DNA of 64,000 nucleotides, from assembly GCF_003234965.1 (NCBI RefSeq), contig NZ_QKVK01000003.1, positions 62,001 through 126,000 on the forward strand, read 5' to 3'. Source of the stretch: Aestuariivirga litoralis. Its GTDB lineage: Bacteria > Pseudomonadota > Alphaproteobacteria > Rhizobiales > Aestuariivirgaceae. Below the pieces are notes generated by a model, which had not been told where the DNA came from, did not search any database, and saw nothing but the letters and a program-made list of their open reading frames with translations. Positions 62,009 to 64,000 of this stretch are shown here, piece after piece. How positions within the stretch are numbered: position 1 is the first letter of the stretch; every line of letters begins with the position of its first letter. The position numbers were made by a program, and so were the translations under genes.

Positions 62009-63424
62009 TCAGGGGCGCAGCCGGGGAATGACGGTGGCCTGACCGTCGATGGTCAGCACCGTGCCGGGCTTCAGCGCCACGGCCGCCGGCTTCGCTGCCA
62101 CGGGCTGGGGCGGCTTGGCCTGGGGCTTCGGCACCACGGCCACAACGGTGGGCGCCGGTGCTGGCTCCGCCGCCGCAGGGGGCGGCTCCGGCGCAGCTGT
62201 TTCGGCGGCGGGGGGCTGCGCTGCAGGGCCGTCCGGCGCAGGCGCAACATCCGCCAACGGCGCCTCCGCGGCATTGCCGCCAGGCGGCGCCGGAACCGGG
62301 GTCGCGGCGGCGGGCGGCGTGGCATCGGGCGTCGGCGCAGCGGAGGCGTCTGCCTCGCCCTCGTCCGCGGCGGCGGCTGCCGCGGCGTTGCCGGCGATCT
62401 GGCGCCAGTTCTTCACGTTGCGGTTATGCTCTTCCAGCGTCGCCGCGAAGGCATGGCCGCCGGTGCCATCGGCCACGAAATAGAGCTTGTCGGTGTCTTC
62501 CGGATTGAGCACCGCTTCCAGCGCCGCGCGGCCGGGATTGGCGATGGGGCCGGGCGGCAGGCCCTTGATGCGATAGGTGTTGTAGGGCGTGGCGGTGTCG
62601 ATGTCGGCGCGCGTCAGCGGCCGGTCGAGCCGGCCCTTGCCGCCCACGATGCCATAGATGATGGTGGGGTCCGACTGCAGCCGCATGCCCTTCTCGAGCC
62701 GGTTGATGAACACTGACGCGATCACCGGCCGCTCGTCGGCCTCTGCGGTTTCCTTCTCCACGATGGAGGCGAGCGTCACCGCCTGTTCCGGCGTCTCGAT
62801 CACCGGCACGGGCTTGCGCGCCGCCCAGAGTTCGGCGAGCAGCTTGGCCTGCGCCGCCTGCATGTCGGCGACCAGTTTCTGGCGCGTCATGCCGCGGCGG
62901 AACACATAGGTGTCCGGCAGGATCGAGCCTTCCGGCGGCACCGCGGCGGGATCGCCCGTCAGCACCTCGTTGGCGTTGACGCGGTCCACCGCCATCTGGC
63001 TGGTGAAGCCCTCCGGGATCGAGATCTTGTAGGTGACGGCCTTGCCGCTGGCGAGAAGCGCCATCACCTCGGCCATCGTCGCTCCCTTCGGGAAGGCATA
63101 TTCGCCAGCCTTCAGCCGGGCGCGCTGGCCGGTGGCCTGCGCCATGAGCGCGAAGATGCGGCCGTTGGACACGATGCCGTTCTGCTGCAGCACCTCGCCG
63201 ATCTCCGTGACCGACTGGCCCGGCGCCACCATGAATACCTTGTCCTCGGCCAGCGGGCCGGGGGCGGTGAATTCGCCATAGGCAAAAAAGCCTGCGATTG
63301 CAGCGATGACCAGTCCGGCAAGCAGCAGCAGGAAGGTCCAGCCCAACACGCGCGAGATCGCCGAACGCCGTTGCCGGGCGTGGCGGGGTCCGGGCACTTT
63401 CACGCTGGGCTGCGTTGCTGCCAA
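62009..63424 (-). CDS. mltG: Endolytic murein transglycosylase MltG, with long Pro/Ala-rich tail
   Basis: MltG cleaves nascent glycan strands and limits their length. One TM helix (LGWTFLLLLAGLVIAAIAGF) anchors it in the inner membrane. A LysM-like part (MVAPGQSVTEIGEVLQQNGI) precedes the YceG domain, whose catalytic Glu is in LASIVEKETAEADERPVIA near 222, with VFINRLEKGMRLQSDPTIIY next to it. After YFVADGTGGHAFAATLEEHN the family normally ends; here about 115 residues rich in Ala and Pro follow (residues 350-471), ending in a hydrophobic VLTIDGQATVIP segment. It lies 17 bp after fabF. Confidence 0.93.
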   Translation of the reverse strand: MAATQPSVKVPGPRHARQRRSAISRVLGWTFLLLLAGLVIAAIAGFFAYGEFTAPGPLAEDKVFMVAPGQSVTEIGEVLQQNGIVSNGRIFALMAQATGQRARLKAGEYAFPKGATMAEVMALLASGKAVTYKISIPEGFTSQMAVDRVNANEVLTGDPAAVPPEGSILPDTYVFRRGMTRQKLVADMQAAQAKLLAELWAARKPVPVIETPEQAVTLASIVEKETAEADERPVIASVFINRLEKGMRLQSDPTIIYGIVGGKGRLDRPLTRADIDTATPYNTYRIKGLPPGPIANPGRAALEAVLNPEDTDKLYFVADGTGGHAFAATLEEHNRNVKNWRQIAGNAAAAAAADEGEADASAAPTPDATPPAAATPVPAPPGGNAAEAPLADVAPAPDGPAAQPPAAETAAPEPPPAAAEPAPAPTVVAVVPKPQAKPPQPVAAKPAAVALKPGTVLTIDGQATVIPRLRP

Positions 63425-63441
63425 CCTGTCTCCTCCGCGCC

Positions 63442-64000
63442 TCAGGCCGCGAAGCGGCGCATGATCAGTGAAGCGTTGGTACCACCAAAACCAAAGGAAT
63501 TCGACAGAACTGTGTTGATCTCTTTCTTCTTCGCCTGCTTCGGCACCAGGTCGATCCGCGTCTCGACGGAGGGATTGTCGAGGTTGATCGTGGGCGGCGC
63601 CACATTGTCCCGGATGGCAAGGATCGAGAAGATCGCCTCCACCGCGCCCGCCGCGCCCAGCAGATGCCCGATCGACGACTTGGTGGACGACATGGTGAGA
63701 TCCGCCGTGCGGTTGCCCATCAGGCGCTCGACGGCGCGCAGCTCGATCTCGTCGCCCAGCGGCGTCGAGGTGCCATGGGCGTTCACATAGTCGATCTCAT
63801 GCGCCTGCAGGCCGGCGCGCTTCAAGGCGTTGGTCATGCAGCGATAGGCGCCGTCGCCGTCGGATGACGGCGCGGTGACGTGATAGGCATCGCCCGACAT
63901 GCCATAGCCCACGACCTCGGCATAGATCCTGGCACCGCGCGCCCTGGCATGCTCCAGCTCCTCGAGCACCACGACGCCTGCGCCCTCGCCCATCACGAAG
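63442..64000 (-). CDS. fabF: 3-oxoacyl-ACP synthase II (partial, N-terminus off the window)
   Basis: Only the C-terminal 186 codons of this fatty-acid elongation enzyme are visible. They include GEGAGVVVLEELEHARARGA, the two active-site histidines in NAHGTSTPLGD and SSIGHLLGAAGAVEAIF, and the terminal SNSFGFGGTNASLIM, all diagnostic of FabF. The catalytic Cys lies beyond the right edge. The order fabF-mltG-yicC-gmk on this strand is the standard alphaproteobacterial one. Confidence 0.96.
   Translation of the reverse strand, partial: FVMGEGAGVVVLEELEHARARGARIYAEVVGYGMSGDAYHVTAPSSDGDGAYRCMTNALKRAGLQAHEIDYVNAHGTSTPLGDEIELRAVERLMGNRTADLTMSSTKSSIGHLLGAAGAVEAIFSILAIRDNVAPPTINLDNPSVETRIDLVPKQAKKKEINTVLSNSFGFGGTNASLIMRRFAA

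Overview
The window is a high-GC chromosomal segment of an alphaproteobacterium, most likely from the Hyphomicrobiales (Rhizobiales). This rests on gene order: dapF-mtaB-ftsY-yciB, ffh-rpsP-rimM-trmD-rplS, leuC/leuD, and lptD-surA-pdxA-rsmA facing fabF-mltG-yicC-gmk. It also rests on a ProP-like MFS porter with a large loop insert and on dispersed GC-rich palindromes typical of this group. No sequence search was possible, so genus and species stay open. There is no transposase, integrase, phage gene or CRISPR array.

Layout. 1-10.5 kb is mostly core: a partial MarR regulator, a NUDIX hydrolase, the minus-strand operon dapF-mtaB-ftsY-yciB, an aroE-like gene, a DUF3775 gene, then ffh-rpsP-rimM-trmD-rplS closed by a strong terminator. 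Both GTPases of signal-recognition targeting (FtsY and Ffh) lie here.

10.5-31.5 kb is accessory and signalling: a HisKA_2 sensor kinase coupled to a methyltransferase; a metallophosphoesterase followed by a Ser/Thr kinase-universal stress fusion; the MFS porter; tRNA-Phe; a Sel1-repeat protein; a TPR-sulfotransferase, a sterol-desaturase-like oxidase and an EamA exporter; a periplasmic glucan protein; a J-domain protein; a copper/respiratory metal cluster (DUF2946, PepSY membrane protein, PCu(A)C, SCO); a LapG-like peptidase; and a lipoprotein lipase coupled to an ion-channel-like protein.

31.5-38.8 kb is a seven-gene, same-strand cassette: PhyH-like oxygenase, SelA-fold PLP enzyme, ROK regulator, one-domain sugar ABC ATPase, binding protein, permease and SDR dehydrogenase. 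It looks like uptake and catabolism of an unidentified sugar-like or amino-sugar-like compound. A perfect FNR/FixK-type palindrome lies in the intergenic region before it. It is my best candidate for an undescribed system.

38.9-45.8 kb returns to biosynthesis and core functions: leuC, a 51-residue membrane protein, a zincin-like metallopeptidase, argC, leuD, an AEC transporter, infA, a Maf-like protein and yacG. 45.8-53.5 kb holds an RND efflux pair, glutathione-dependent formaldehyde oxidation (frmA-fghA) and a LacI regulator with a probable autoregulatory operator. 53.5-64 kb holds pepA, lptD-surA-pdxA-rsmA, gmk, yicC, mltG and the 3' part of fabF.

Four copies of a 77-86 bp palindromic element sit in intergenic gaps, one of them inside the ABC operon.
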